64,000 nucleotides of DNA, from contig QCFO01000007.1 of NCBI GenBank assembly GCA_003280225.1, forward strand, positions 22,386 to 86,385, written 5' to 3'. Source of the DNA: Prochlorococcus sp. AG-363-K07 (GTDB taxonomy: Bacteria; Cyanobacteriota; Cyanobacteriia; PCC-6307; Cyanobiaceae). Each line of letters opens with the position of its first letter. The first letter of the stretch is position 1. Made by a program: the position numbers and the translations under genes. Below are positions 9,483-19,794 of this stretch, piece by piece. The notes under the pieces were generated by a model, which did no database searches, was not told the origin of the DNA, and saw only the letters and a list, made by a program, of their open reading frames with translations.

Positions 9483-10973
9483 ATGAGAAACACTTCTCAA
9501 AATACAAGTGTGATTACAAGTCACATGCTTCGCAGCTGGATTCGCTGTAAACGAAAAGCATGGCTTGATCATTACGGAGACAACTCCCAGCGAATTTGGT
9601 CTGCTCATAGAGCTCTCCAACTAGATCATCAACAAAAAAGTATTGCTGCGCTGATAAAAACAGAACCTGGGAAAGGTTTAGAAGCTTGCAAAAAAGGTAA
9701 TGAAGCAATTCTAGGCTTACGGCTTAAGGGAATTGGACCAAATAATGAGTCTTTACAAGATCATCCAACTCTTCTACAGCGCATTCAAGGAACAAGTTGC
9801 TGGGGAGATTTTTCATACAGACCTGTAATAGCACGTCAAGGTAAAAAAATTCTACGAGAGCACAAACTAATCTTAACTTTCACAGGTATTTTACTCGAAC
9901 AATTTCAAGGATCTGATGTCTCAAATGGGTTGGTAATTTCAAAAGTAAGAAATGAGCTAGAATGTCAAAAAGTATTCCTAAATAAAAGCATTAGGAAACA
10001 ACTTGCAGAGTCACTAATCCAATTAAATGATGATATTAACAAAAGTTCGCCACCTTCATTGATCTCTGATCGACGCAAATGTTCTATATGCTGCTGGCAA
10101 AAAGTCTGCAACCAAGAAGCGAATCAGAAAGGCCACCTAAGCGAGGTTAGTGGAATTGGGTCTAAAAGAAATGATATATTAAACAACCTAGGTTTATATA
10201 GTGTAGAAGATCTCGCCAAAACAGATCCCAGTGAACTAAGCAATAAATTGAAAATCTATGGAGAACAGCATCAGAAAATCTCTGCAGAAATAGTAGCCCA
10301 AGCAAAAGTACAGTTTATTGGCATAGAAGAAAGAATTAACTTCAAACAATCTATACCAGAACTAATAGATAGCCCTGGCGTTTTGATATATGATATAGAA
10401 TCAGATCCAGATATAAATGATGATTTTCTGCATGGTTTTATTTGCATCAAGAAGCAAAATAACAATACTAACAAATGGAATGTTCGTTCAGCAAAATACC
10501 ATCCAATACTTACTCTTATAGAACACGGGAAATACTGCCACTGGAAAAGAGTGAAATCTATGCTTAACCACTATAAAAACTGGCCAATTATTCATTATGG
10601 GGAAACAGAAAATATAAGTGCTTTACGTCTTGCGAAGTCAGCAGGCTCATCAATGGAAGAAATTGATGATCTAAAAGGTCGTTTTATTGATATTCATGCT
10701 CGACTGCGAGAAAATTGGAGGCTGCCATTAAAAAACTATGGCCTTAAAACGGTAGCTCATTGGACAGGCTTTAGATGGAGCCATAAAGGAGCAGAAGGCG
10801 CAAAGGCTCTTTTTTGGTGGCGTCAATGGAGAAATTCCCCGCAAAATTCAAAAAGAGCAAAGAATACTTTGCAGAAGTTATTCAAATATAATGCAGATGA
10901 CTGCCTTGCAACCTGGTCAGTTTCACAATGGTTATTAAGCAAAGATTCTATTGAGATAGAACCTAAAAGTTAG
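9483..10973 (+). CDS. TM0106-family RecB-like putative nuclease with helix-hairpin-helix-like and C-terminal RNase H-like region
   Basis: RKRKAWLDHYGD N-terminal RecB-like region, four-Cys pattern CSICCWQKVCN, HhH-like LSEVSGIGSKRNDILNNLGLYSVEDLAKTDP, C-terminal IYDIESDP...HYGETE...FIDIHARL...YNADDCLATW exonuclease-like motifs. Confidence 0.75.
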   Translation: MRNTSQNTSVITSHMLRSWIRCKRKAWLDHYGDNSQRIWSAHRALQLDHQQKSIAALIKTEPGKGLEACKKGNEAILGLRLKGIGPNNESLQDHPTLLQRIQGTSCWGDFSYRPVIARQGKKILREHKLILTFTGILLEQFQGSDVSNGLVISKVRNELECQKVFLNKSIRKQLAESLIQLNDDINKSSPPSLISDRRKCSICCWQKVCNQEANQKGHLSEVSGIGSKRNDILNNLGLYSVEDLAKTDPSELSNKLKIYGEQHQKISAEIVAQAKVQFIGIEERINFKQSIPELIDSPGVLIYDIESDPDINDDFLHGFICIKKQNNNTNKWNVRSAKYHPILTLIEHGKYCHWKRVKSMLNHYKNWPIIHYGETENISALRLAKSAGSSMEEIDDLKGRFIDIHARLRENWRLPLKNYGLKTVAHWTGFRWSHKGAEGAKALFWWRQWRNSPQNSKRAKNTLQKLFKYNADDCLATWSVSQWLLSKDSIEIEPKS

Positions 10974-11836
10974 GACTTTTGGTTTAAACCAACAAACCCA
11001 AGAGGAGGATATATTTCTAATTTTTCTTCATCTAGACAGTGCAGGTCTTTAAGGAGAAAAAGAGAGGAATCCATCAGAGCTGAATGATGGATCATCGCAA
11101 GTCCAAAACTTGATTGGTCATTAGAGTCCATAAAAGATGAGGTTATTAGTCCGACCTTTTTCTCTTCACTCGATGACAGGGGCGATTTCTTCATAGTTGC
11201 TCCTATTGGGATGTTTACCTGGGAAGACCAGCACATTAATTGTTGTTTTATTTTTCCAGCATGAAATAACTTAGCTAATGTTTCCTGCCCTAAATAGCAA
11301 CCCTTATCTAAACTTACCAAATCCGATAGACCTAACTCAAAAGGATTATTTTTCCCATTTAATTCAAAATCACCTAGAGGCAAGCCAATTCTTAATCTCC
11401 ATTCTTCAACTTCTGCTGAACTTGCTATAGGAAGATCTCGATATTCTTTTGATAAACTTTGATTAATTTCTAACCATGAGACACTCGCAAAACGTTCGGG
11501 TTTCTTCGGATCACAAACCTGAACCCTCCTAATCTCCCGAATGGGTTGCAATGTTACTTTATCTGCAGGAAAAATGATTTTTTCAAAGGCACTAATTAAA
11601 TCGTTAATATCTCCACCTAAAACTAAAATATCTGCTGCAGAATGTTCTAGGCGAACTTCTAGAAGTGCCCTAACTCTTCCGATAGGGTTTAACCAACAAC
11701 AATGTATAAAAGAATTTATCGTACCTTGTAGAAAATCAGCTGTAGTTTGACCGTGTAGAAAACTCTTAACTCCATCTCCATTCAGCCTAAAAACAGGCAT
11801 CATTTGATCCCAAAGTAGTGGCTTGTCAAGGTTCAT
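10970..11836 (-). CDS. ygfZ: YgfZ/GcvT-domain folate-binding protein
   Basis: [10 protein letters not shown]...[34 protein letters not shown] (KGCYxGQE motif). Confidence 0.88.
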   Translation of the reverse strand: MNLDKPLLWDQMMPVFRLNGDGVKSFLHGQTTADFLQGTINSFIHCCWLNPIGRVRALLEVRLEHSAADILVLGGDINDLISAFEKIIFPADKVTLQPIREIRRVQVCDPKKPERFASVSWLEINQSLSKEYRDLPIASSAEVEEWRLRIGLPLGDFELNGKNNPFELGLSDLVSLDKGCYLGQETLAKLFHAGKIKQQLMCWSSQVNIPIGATMKKSPLSSSEEKKVGLITSSFMDSNDQSSFGLAMIHHSALMDSSLFLLKDLHCLDEEKLEIYPPLGFVGLNQKS

Positions 11837-12417
11837 TGCAAAAGTAGACTGGCATGTTTAGCAATATCTTTCAGCAAGAAAAGACTAATCAATTCCAAGC
11901 CTGCTGCTTCCATAGTTACCTGACCTCCTTCTTGCCTATCAACAATCGTAACCACACGATTTACTTGATAGCCAGCTGCTCTGAGGCGATGAACTGCTTT
12001 CATTGACGATCCACCAGTTGTCACAACATCCTCCAAAACTGTAATTAAAGCTCCGGAAGGAGGAGTAGGCCCTTCAAGCCAAGCAGCTGTTCCGTGACCT
12101 TTAGGTTCTTTGCGGACGATAAGGGCATCTAGTAAGCGACTCTTTTGAGAAGCTGCCATTGCTACGCCACTAACCAGGGGATCTGCTCCCAAAGTGAGTC
12201 CGGCAACAGCCAAAGCATCTTCTTCAACATGTTCTAAAAGAGCATTACTAAGCAATTCAAGTCCCATGCCACTCAGACTTACTGGTTTGCAATTGACATA
12301 ATGGTGGCTCTTTCGTCCTGAAGCCAAAAGAAAGTCACCAAAGCGGTAAGCATCCTTAGCAAGCATGTTTAAAAGCTTGTCATTAGAAGAATCGTTGGTT
12401 TTTATAGAAATAGTCAT
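11833..12417 (-). CDS. pyrE: Orotate phosphoribosyltransferase
   Basis: [24 protein letters not shown]...[43 protein letters not shown]. Confidence 0.95.
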   Translation of the reverse strand: MTISIKTNDSSNDKLLNMLAKDAYRFGDFLLASGRKSHHYVNCKPVSLSGMGLELLSNALLEHVEEDALAVAGLTLGADPLVSGVAMAASQKSRLLDALIVRKEPKGHGTAAWLEGPTPPSGALITVLEDVVTTGGSSMKAVHRLRAAGYQVNRVVTIVDRQEGGQVTMEAAGLELISLFLLKDIAKHASLLLQ

Positions 12418-12526
12418 AGTGGCTTGTGCATCACAGATGCATTGCCTAGTTTGTTCTTCCTCAACCGTAATTGTTCATCCTGCATACTGTTCATTATCAT
12501 CAAGCAAAATTGAATCTCCATCCAAA

Positions 12527-12599
12527 GGGGGTCTAGCAATCTGGTGAATGCACCGAACTCATAATTCGGCTAAGGCGAGTTCGATCCTCGCGACCCCCA
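12527..12599 (+). tRNA. tRNA-Met (CAT)
   Basis: Cloverleaf folded by eye: GGGGGTC/GACCCCC acceptor, CCGAA-CTCATAA-TTCGG anticodon arm, GCGAG-TTCGATC-CTCGC T arm. Confidence 0.95.
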
Positions 12600-12611
12600 T
12601 CAAACTCCTTA

Positions 12612-13898
12612 ATGAGACTTCTCTTCCTCTGCATATTGCTTATTCTTCCAGCTTTTTTTGCCGCTGGAGAGATAGCTCTTTTAAGAGTTCGTCCAAGCAG
12701 AGTTCAACGGTTAATTGAAGAGAAAAAATCAGGTGCAAAGTCGATCAATCGACTCCAACGTCGCTTAAGAAGTGCACTAATGGTATCCCAGCTTGGCGGG
12801 AGCATTGCCCTAGTAACGCTTGGTTGGATTGGGAGGGAACTCAGCAGCAAGTGGTGGCCTTCAAATCAAGCCATCAATAGGGTTGGAGACATAGCACTTT
12901 TTTTACTCATTGTTCTATTTGCAACAATCATTTCAGGAGTGCTCCCAAAAGCTGTTGTTCTTAACAAGCCTGAGGTAGCAGCTCTCAGACTAGCTCCTCT
13001 ATTAGAAGCAGTCATGAGAGCACTAGCCCCTTTACTAGCTCTATTAGAAGCATTTACATCCCTGCTCCTACAACTAGTTGGCTTAAACACAAAGTGGGAC
13101 TCTCTTGTTCCAGCTTTATCAGCAGGCGAACTCGAAACACTTATCGAGACTGGAGGAGTAACAGGGCTTCGCCCAGACGAACAAAATATTCTCGAAGGAG
13201 TTTTTGCACTTCGTGACACCCAAGTGCGCGAAGTCATGGTCCCCCGTTCAGGAATGGTGACACTGCCAATAGATGTCTGCTTTTCAAAATTGATGCAAGA
13301 AGTTCATCGCACCCGTCATGCTCGTTTTTTAGTCATAGGTGATTCCTTAGATGATGTAAGAGGCTTAATTGACCTAAGACAACTCGCAGAACCAATCTCT
13401 AAAGGGACAATGAGACCTGATACTCCTCTTAATCCCTTTCTCCAGCGAGCAAAAATGGTTCTTGAAACAAGAACCTTATCTGAGTTACTCCCACTATTTC
13501 GCAATGGCAATCCCTTATTGGTAGTGGTAGATGAACATGGGGGCACAGAAGGTCTTGTCACGGCAGCAGATCTCACAGAGGAAATTGTGGGTGATGAAAT
13601 TGAGGCTGACCATGAAGAAGCCTTATTAAAACCTGTAGAAGGTCAAACCAATCAATGGCTTGTTAAAGGCGATCTAGAACTACTTGAACTTAATCGTCAA
13701 CTGAATCTCGAACTACCTGAGTCAGATGACCATCACACCCTTGCAGGATTTCTTCTTGAAAATCTTCAACATATTCCTGTAGCTAATGAAACTTTTGCGC
13801 ACAACGGTATCAAATTTGAAATTTGCTCTATGAAGGGTCCAAGAATCGATCTTGTAAAGCTATTAATGCCCAAAAATGATCCAGAGGGAAATAAATAG
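12612..13898 (+). CDS. Hemolysin-like CNNM/CBS domain (CorC-like) transporter
   Basis: N-terminal DUF21-type membrane region, LRDTQVREVMVPRSGMVTLP, VVVDEHGGTEGLVTAADLTEEIVGDEIEADHEE. Confidence 0.92.
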   Translation: MRLLFLCILLILPAFFAAGEIALLRVRPSRVQRLIEEKKSGAKSINRLQRRLRSALMVSQLGGSIALVTLGWIGRELSSKWWPSNQAINRVGDIALFLLIVLFATIISGVLPKAVVLNKPEVAALRLAPLLEAVMRALAPLLALLEAFTSLLLQLVGLNTKWDSLVPALSAGELETLIETGGVTGLRPDEQNILEGVFALRDTQVREVMVPRSGMVTLPIDVCFSKLMQEVHRTRHARFLVIGDSLDDVRGLIDLRQLAEPISKGTMRPDTPLNPFLQRAKMVLETRTLSELLPLFRNGNPLLVVVDEHGGTEGLVTAADLTEEIVGDEIEADHEEALLKPVEGQTNQWLVKGDLELLELNRQLNLELPESDDHHTLAGFLLENLQHIPVANETFAHNGIKFEICSMKGPRIDLVKLLMPKNDPEGNK

Positions 13899-13930
13899 TT
13901 GATAATCAATGTGACGTCCATTTCGCTCGC

Positions 13931-14935
13931 ATGTCCAGATCCATGGTTCCAGTGAAGGTTGGAGTTATTGGAGTCGGCAATATGGGCTGGCATCATGCTC
14001 GAGTATTAAGCCTTCTCAAAGATGCGGAACTAATTGGTGTTTCTGACCCAGACGAAGAGAGAGGAAGGCTTGCCAATGAACAATTCGGGTGCCAATGGTT
14101 TCAGGATTATCAGAGTCTTCTAACTGAAGTAGAAGCAGTTTGTATTGCTGTGCCTACCTTGCTTCATCACAAAGTCGGCATAGATTGCCTGAAAGCAAAG
14201 AAACATGTACTAATAGAAAAACCAATAGCTGCAAGTCAAGAAGAAGCCTCCTCTCTGATTCAGGCTGCCAACCAGGCAAAGTGTCTTCTCCAAGTTGGAC
14301 ATATTGAAAGATTTAATCCAGCCTTTAGGGAGTTAATCAAAGTAGTCGCCAATGAAGAAGTTGTAGTTCTAGAAGCCAGACGACATAGTCCTCATGCTGA
14401 TCGTGCCAACGATGTGTCCGTAGTCCTAGATCTGATGATCCATGATCTAGATCTTGTATTGGAACTAGCCCAGTCTCCCGTTACGAAGTTGGCAGCGGTA
14501 GGAGGAAGAAGCGCAGCTGGTCCAATTGATTACGTAAATGCAACTCTTGGATTTAAAAACGGAGTTGTAGCAAGTCTTAGTGCCAGCAAAATGAGCCATA
14601 GAAAAATTCGGAAACTAAGCGCTCATTGCAAAGGCAGTCTTGTTGAAACAGATTTTCTAAATCACACCCTACACATTCACCGTCGGGCTCATGAGTGGTA
14701 CTCAGCTGATCATGGTGAATTACTTTATAGAAATGACGGCTTTGTCGAACAAGTAAGCACCACATCCATAGAACCATTATATGCAGAATTGGAACACTTT
14801 CTGCAATGCTTACGTGGCCGTGAGAAGCCAGCAGTGGACGGCAAGCAAGCATCAAGAGCATTGCACCTTGCTGACTTGATTGAGAGTTCTGTAGAGAACG
14901 CTGCTAATCAACTATGTTTAGATCGTCCAATTTAA
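13931..14935 (+). CDS. Gfo/Idh/MocA family NAD(P)-dependent oxidoreductase
   Basis: VGVIGVGNMGWHHARVL...HVLIEKPIAASQEEA...LLQVGHIERFNPAF. Confidence 0.92.
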   Translation: MSRSMVPVKVGVIGVGNMGWHHARVLSLLKDAELIGVSDPDEERGRLANEQFGCQWFQDYQSLLTEVEAVCIAVPTLLHHKVGIDCLKAKKHVLIEKPIAASQEEASSLIQAANQAKCLLQVGHIERFNPAFRELIKVVANEEVVVLEARRHSPHADRANDVSVVLDLMIHDLDLVLELAQSPVTKLAAVGGRSAAGPIDYVNATLGFKNGVVASLSASKMSHRKIRKLSAHCKGSLVETDFLNHTLHIHRRAHEWYSADHGELLYRNDGFVEQVSTTSIEPLYAELEHFLQCLRGREKPAVDGKQASRALHLADLIESSVENAANQLCLDRPI

Positions 14936-15117
14936 ACCTCTCCTAGAGTAAAGAAAAATATTTAATGTAATTAGTAATTCATAAGTATTATTTAAAGGCA
15001 AAATGATCGAATTAATTGATTTCATGAGAAACACCCAAACCATTATTAGTGGTTTGGGTTCATACCAAATGAACTCTGATCAAAGAGCAAAGGCTTGATA
15101 AATTTTATTTAGTGGCT

Positions 15118-15261
15118 TTAGCGGAAGCCTACTGCTGCTTGCCAGACAAAAACCAGCAAGAAGAAAAACAAAGGGATTAGTGGAAGAACGTCAACTGTTG
15201 GAGCGAAAGCTTGGTATGCCTCCGGAAGTTGAGCCAAAATGTCAAGAGTAAAGCCTGCCAT
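15118..15261 (-). CDS. psbK: Photosystem II reaction center protein K
   Basis: Manual reverse translation [47 protein letters not shown] (47 aa). Not in ORF track because of size. Adjacent to tgt. Confidence 0.95.
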   Translation of the reverse strand: MAGFTLDILAQLPEAYQAFAPTVDVLPLIPLFFFLLVFVWQAAVGFR

Positions 15262-15291
15262 CCCTAAGAATTAATGGGCGTTTCACCGACG

Positions 15292-16410
15292 CTACCACGT
15301 GTGATGTGCAATCGAGTCTGAATTCCAAGGAGCGAAATCCTCTGAAAAACAACCGTCCCGAATCGCTTGCTCCATAGAGCTTGTAAATCGAAGCAGATTT
15401 GTAAGGTTATGGATACTCAAAAGCGTATGTCCTAAAAGCTCACCAGAACGCACAAGATGATGAAGATATGCCCTGCTGTGCTTGCGACAAGCCTCGCAAA
15501 TACAGGTTTTATCTAAAGGCTCATAGTCGGTACGAAATCGCGCATTTTTTAAATTCCACCTTTCATTCCTTACTGAAGCGGTCCCATGACGACCTAATCG
15601 AGTTGGGATCACGCAATCAAAAATATCCATTCCATTCGCAACTGCAATTGTCATTTCTCGAAAACTACCAATACCCATGAGATAGCGAGGTCGTTCTTCT
15701 GGCAGCAGAATTCCAACATGCCGCAAAATCTTATGAATTTCCTCACTTGGCTCTCCCACACTGACTCCTCCAACAGCAATCCCAGGTAAATCAAAATCCG
15801 AGATATCTTTTACGCACTTCTCTCGAAGATTAAGAAAACATCCACCCTGAATAATTCCAAAAAGAGCTTGATCTGATTTGCTATGGGCCTCAACACATCG
15901 AGCAAGCCAAGTATGTGTTCTTTCGCAGGCTTCTTCTACATCGTTCTCAGTAGCTGGATAAGGAGGACACTGATCAAAAGCCATTACCACATCAGAACCG
16001 AGAGTCATCTGAATTTCCATTGCCTTTTCAGGCGTCAAGTGAACTTGACTACCATCACGAGGATTCCGAAAGGAAACGCCTTCATCATTAATCCTATTAA
16101 TCTTTGAAAGGCTGAAAACTTGATACCCCCCTGAATCGGTGAGGATTGGCCGTTCCCATCCCATAAATTTATGAATTCCGCCTACCTCCTGAATTATTTG
16201 CTCTCCAGGCTGTAAATGCAGATGATATGTATTTGCCAAAACCATCTGAGCTCCAGTTTCGACCAACTGGTTTACAGAAACTCCTTTAACTGTCCCTAAG
16301 GTCCCTACAGGCATAAACCTAGGCGTCGTGAATGAGCCATGAGAAGTGTTGATGCGCCCAACTCTTGCTCGAGTCTTAGGGCATTGAGCCTCTATTTGAA
16401 AACTAAACAC
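15292..16410 (-). CDS. tgt: Queuine tRNA-ribosyltransferase
   Basis: [15 protein letters not shown]...[12 protein letters not shown]...[12 protein letters not shown]...RYLMGIG...[11 protein letters not shown]...CxCxxC zinc site CICEAC. GTG start at 16410 assumed; the ORF extends to 16440. Confidence 0.95.
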   Translation of the reverse strand: MFSFQIEAQCPKTRARVGRINTSHGSFTTPRFMPVGTLGTVKGVSVNQLVETGAQMVLANTYHLHLQPGEQIIQEVGGIHKFMGWERPILTDSGGYQVFSLSKINRINDEGVSFRNPRDGSQVHLTPEKAMEIQMTLGSDVVMAFDQCPPYPATENDVEEACERTHTWLARCVEAHSKSDQALFGIIQGGCFLNLREKCVKDISDFDLPGIAVGGVSVGEPSEEIHKILRHVGILLPEERPRYLMGIGSFREMTIAVANGMDIFDCVIPTRLGRHGTASVRNERWNLKNARFRTDYEPLDKTCICEACRKHSRAYLHHLVRSGELLGHTLLSIHNLTNLLRFTSSMEQAIRDGCFSEDFAPWNSDSIAHHTW

Positions 16411-16418
16411 ATTGCACC

Positions 16419-17261
16419 TTGCAAAAATGGCGAAAGTCAATTAAAAATTTAGGCCGAAAATCACCCTACTTTGAGCTTTTACCATCTAGAAAGGAGCTTA
16501 TTCTGATTAATTCAACTTGGTTCCGAGATCTTGCTGGAGCATTGATCTTCTACACAGTTCTTCCAGGCTTTCCCTTTATTAAACCTAGGTTTGAACGCAT
16601 TGCACGTTTTGCGCCGTTAATCGGGATAGTAATAGGATTCATCCAAGGTTCTATTTGGCTAATACTGTCAGATTTAGATTGGCCAAAAGAATCTATAGCT
16701 CTTTTTGTTGTCGCTTCTGGCATTGTTCTAACAGGAGGTCTTCATTTAGATGGACTCATGGATACTTCTGACGGGCTATCTGCTGGCAAAATTAGATGCT
16801 TAGAAGCGATGAAAGATAGCAGAGTTGGGTCTATAGGAGTTCAATCCTTAATTATCATCCTACTCATACAAATCAGCGCTTTAATCAAACTAGAAAAATA
16901 TGCTCCCACTGCCATTATCATGGCTAATTTCTGGGGGAGATGTGCACCTCTCTTAGCAATTAACCAATTCAAATATCTTCACCAAGGAAGGTACTCCGAC
17001 TTGCACAGAGCTCACTGGAAAGGCTGGCATGAGTTAAAGCCAGCCTTTTTAACTATTATCGCAATAATAGCAATCTTCTCTTTCATTAAAACAAGTCTGA
17101 TTAGCCCTTGGAAACTAATATTGATAGGTATATTCCCGACAATTATCATTCCCAAAAAACTAGGGAAATGGTTAGGTGGACATAGTGGTGACTCATATGG
17201 TGCTTCAATTGTTTTAGTAGAAACTATTACTCTGATTTTACTGGCCCTATTTTGGAATTAA
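16419..17261 (+). CDS. cobS: Adenosylcobinamide-GDP ribazoletransferase (cobalamin synthase)
   Basis: [38 protein letters not shown], multiple TM segments, [15 protein letters not shown]. Confidence 0.93.
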   Translation: MQKWRKSIKNLGRKSPYFELLPSRKELILINSTWFRDLAGALIFYTVLPGFPFIKPRFERIARFAPLIGIVIGFIQGSIWLILSDLDWPKESIALFVVASGIVLTGGLHLDGLMDTSDGLSAGKIRCLEAMKDSRVGSIGVQSLIIILLIQISALIKLEKYAPTAIIMANFWGRCAPLLAINQFKYLHQGRYSDLHRAHWKGWHELKPAFLTIIAIIAIFSFIKTSLISPWKLILIGIFPTIIIPKKLGKWLGGHSGDSYGASIVLVETITLILLALFWN

Positions 17262-18363
17262 GACTTAAAAAGAATGCATTACCAGTCTCTGGAAGATGAG
17301 AACTAACAAGGGAAGGTGGAATTATTAAACCAAGGTCTCCTCCTAACTGCTCTGCCAATTCACGACCAACTGCAAGGCCAAGGCCTGAACCAGAGCTTTT
17401 CAAAACTTTTTTTCCACGAATACCTTTTTCGAAAATTCTTTCTCTTTCATCTAAAGCAATTTGAGGTCCTGAATCCCAAACACAAATACCTTTTTCACAC
17501 AAATAAATTCCCAAAGAACTTGTAGATTCACTGTATCGGAAAGCATTTTCAAGCAAATTAGCCACCACCTCTGCAATTACCCCATCCCGAGCTGGCCTCA
17601 TCTCTGATGTCCAGGCTGGCCATTGAGAAGGAGGAATCCATTCTCTGCCTTGCAAACGAGCTGTCGCGGAAGCTCTTTCAATCAAAGGTTTTAAAAGATC
17701 CTTGATATTTAAGGAGCTTTCCTTTGAAACAAGAGGAGGGAGCAAAAGTCCAGAGGAAGATATTTTTGCTGAAGGCAATTTGTTCTGACTTAACTCATCC
17801 AAAGCAGATATATAACGATGCAATTGATCTTGCTCACTTAGCAAACCTTCCACCAAAGTGCGATAGTTACTCTCTGGACCAAGTTTTCTCAATAAAAGCT
17901 GAGCATAAGTTCGCAAAGCTGCTAATGGATTTCTCAACTGATGAACCATCAAACCAATTTGCTCTCGTTGTTGATTTAATTCATCTAAAAGTCTTCTTCT
18001 ATCAAGCTCTAATCCCAAGCATTGAGCAAGGGCATTTGCCGTTAACTGAAGGCGTTGATCAAGCAATTCAGACCAAGGGTCATCTGAACAAAATCGTTCG
18101 ACCCTAAGCACCCCTAAAAGGATTGACCCTTCCTGAAGGGGATACCAGCGTCTATCTAGGGAGGGATCTCTCAATTCTGGGTCAGCTTCAACTGGGGGCA
18201 AAGCCTTTTCGAGAGATGGCCATTGCCCAATAGGCTCCAAACTTGGAGCCTTCCCTTCCTTGGACTGAGCGACATAAACAACCAATTGCTCAACCTCAGA
18301 CTCATGCTGAAAACTTTCCAACTGCTGTTGAACAAGATTCAAAAACCTTTGCGATAACTGCAT
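17227..18363 (-). CDS. Sensor histidine kinase
   Basis: H-box LMVHQLRNPLAALRTYAQLL, N-box VVANLLENAFRYSE, G-boxes and GSGLGLAVGRELAEQLGG. Confidence 0.93.
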   Translation of the reverse strand: MQLSQRFLNLVQQQLESFQHESEVEQLVVYVAQSKEGKAPSLEPIGQWPSLEKALPPVEADPELRDPSLDRRWYPLQEGSILLGVLRVERFCSDDPWSELLDQRLQLTANALAQCLGLELDRRRLLDELNQQREQIGLMVHQLRNPLAALRTYAQLLLRKLGPESNYRTLVEGLLSEQDQLHRYISALDELSQNKLPSAKISSSGLLLPPLVSKESSLNIKDLLKPLIERASATARLQGREWIPPSQWPAWTSEMRPARDGVIAEVVANLLENAFRYSESTSSLGIYLCEKGICVWDSGPQIALDERERIFEKGIRGKKVLKSSGSGLGLAVGRELAEQLGGDLGLIIPPSLVSSHLPETGNAFFLSLNSKIGPVKSE

Positions 18364-18449
18364 AGCTATTTATCTCCAAGTGATCGGGAGGTTTCCAAAA
18401 AGAGGGAATTTGTTGAAAATTCAAAAAAAAGTATTAAGATAGTGGTATC

Positions 18450-18722
18450 GGCCGTCACAACGCTTATCCGTTTTTACTCAAAGGTCTACTCCGGTGTGTT
18501 GCACAACGGGTGCTTCCAAAGCTACAGCAGAGGTAGATGGGTTTCCTCTATTAAGCAACCGAGTTGACCATTTAGTTTGAGAATTTGTTGTCTGCATTAA
18601 TGCAACAATCCAAGCTGGGTGCTATCGGATGATTGTGGATCAAAACCTCGTGAAAAGCACGAGATCTCAAAGCTCCGGATTGAAGCCGATTCTTTTCTGT
18701 CCCTATCTCACTCACTAAAGAG
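18450..18722 (+). ncRNA. Candidate structured 5' leader or small RNA upstream of DUF3155-like gene
   Basis: ~370 bp intergenic (18364-18731) with hairpins AGAGG-n-CCTCT and CTCGTG-AAAAG-CACGAG and palindrome TGCATTAATGCA; contains a 29-codon ORF (18629-18718). Boundaries are approximate. Confidence 0.3.
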
Positions 18723-18731
18723 TTGCCTCAA

Positions 18732-19100
18732 ATGTCTAAAAAGCGCAAGCGTATCAGTCGTAGAAGGTTAGCTGGTCAGAGAGTTTTAGCCCACGTTTCA
18801 ACGCACCATTTAGAAACTGGGGAACATAAGCCCGTCACCGCTGCCAGGCGTTACATTGCAGAAGCAGGACTATTTGCTCCAGCACTTTTAAATGTTCGAC
18901 GAAACGAGCACACAACCGATCGTTTCTTTTGGGGAGAAAAAGGATTATTTAGCGCTCAATATGCTGAGGAAAACCATTTTCTTTTTCCTTCACTGAGATC
19001 AATAGTTGATGGAATTGGGGAATCCATTATCTTTGAAGGTCTAGAGCTGACTGCAGACGACTGGGAAGAAATTGAAGAGTATGAATATGCTTTTGTATAA
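18732..19100 (+). CDS. Conserved cyanobacterial protein, DUF3155-like
   Basis: MSKKRKRISRRRLAGQRVLAHVSTHHLETGEHKPVTAARRYIAEAGL...; start at the second Met of ORF 18723. Confidence 0.65.
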   Translation: MSKKRKRISRRRLAGQRVLAHVSTHHLETGEHKPVTAARRYIAEAGLFAPALLNVRRNEHTTDRFFWGEKGLFSAQYAEENHFLFPSLRSIVDGIGESIIFEGLELTADDWEEIEEYEYAFV

Positions 19101-19117
19101 GCCTTACGAAACTATTT

Positions 19118-19732
19118 TCAAATAATCCATTCTTTAATTGCATCTCTAATTCTCAGTATCATATCCTGTGGAATTTCATGTCCTCCCTCAAATAAAACCA
19201 ATTCTAAATACCTATCTTCATAATTTCTTTTTAAAGAGTCAAATAACTCCTTAGAAGCCAGTAGAGGTACGATTTCATCCTTAGTCCCGTGAATCAGGAG
19301 GACGGGAGGACCTTTGAAAGAGTAGGAGCTACCTAGATGGGGATAGCCACTACAACCAATAATGCCCCCCAACGGCAAATCTAGACCAGTAGCTAAAGCC
19401 ATTGCAGCCCCTTGAGAAAAACCCAAGAGGATCGTTTTTTCAAGACTTATTGAGCTCTGTTTAAAAACTTCTATTCGAGAACGAAGGTTTGCTATCGCAA
19501 CAGGTACAGAGTCCCAGTCTGGTGGAAATAATCTATACCACTGTCTCCCAAGACCATCGGGATGCTCTTCAGGCGCACGGAGTGCCACTATCTCAAAAAG
19601 GTCGTCACCCAAACCCTTTACTAGCTCCTTACCAAGAGGCAATAAATCATCTGCATCTGCCCCCCAACCATGAAGTAATACCAATCTCCACAAAGCCCCA
19701 GAAGGTTTGATGGATATAAAGTCCCTTTTCAT
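19118..19732 (-). CDS. Alpha/beta hydrolase (carboxylesterase/phospholipase family)
   Basis: VLLHGWGADADDLLPLGKEL...ILLGFSQGAAMALATGL...VLLIHGTKDEIVP...FEGGHEIP. Confidence 0.88.
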   Translation of the reverse strand: MKRDFISIKPSGALWRLVLLHGWGADADDLLPLGKELVKGLGDDLFEIVALRAPEEHPDGLGRQWYRLFPPDWDSVPVAIANLRSRIEVFKQSSISLEKTILLGFSQGAAMALATGLDLPLGGIIGCSGYPHLGSSYSFKGPPVLLIHGTKDEIVPLLASKELFDSLKRNYEDRYLELVLFEGGHEIPQDMILRIRDAIKEWII

Positions 19733-19794
19733 TGCAGCAATTTTGATCTCGATTGCGTAAGTTGGCGCATGGAATGCCTCACCTATCATCTGCC

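Noticed and set aside
12866-13576. Minus-strand ORFs (12866-13237, 13316-13576)
   Set aside because: Shadow ORFs antisense to the CNNM/CBS protein; Ser/Arg-rich low-complexity composition.
16290-16500. Possible cobalamin riboswitch near cobS
   Set aside because: cobS overlaps the divergent tgt start with almost no leader; no B12-box-like sequence seen.
18450-18722. Possible 6S RNA, tmRNA or SRP RNA
   Set aside because: No recognisable tag peptide, TTCGAAT-type T loop, or SRP domain IV motif; kept only as a candidate leader/ncRNA.
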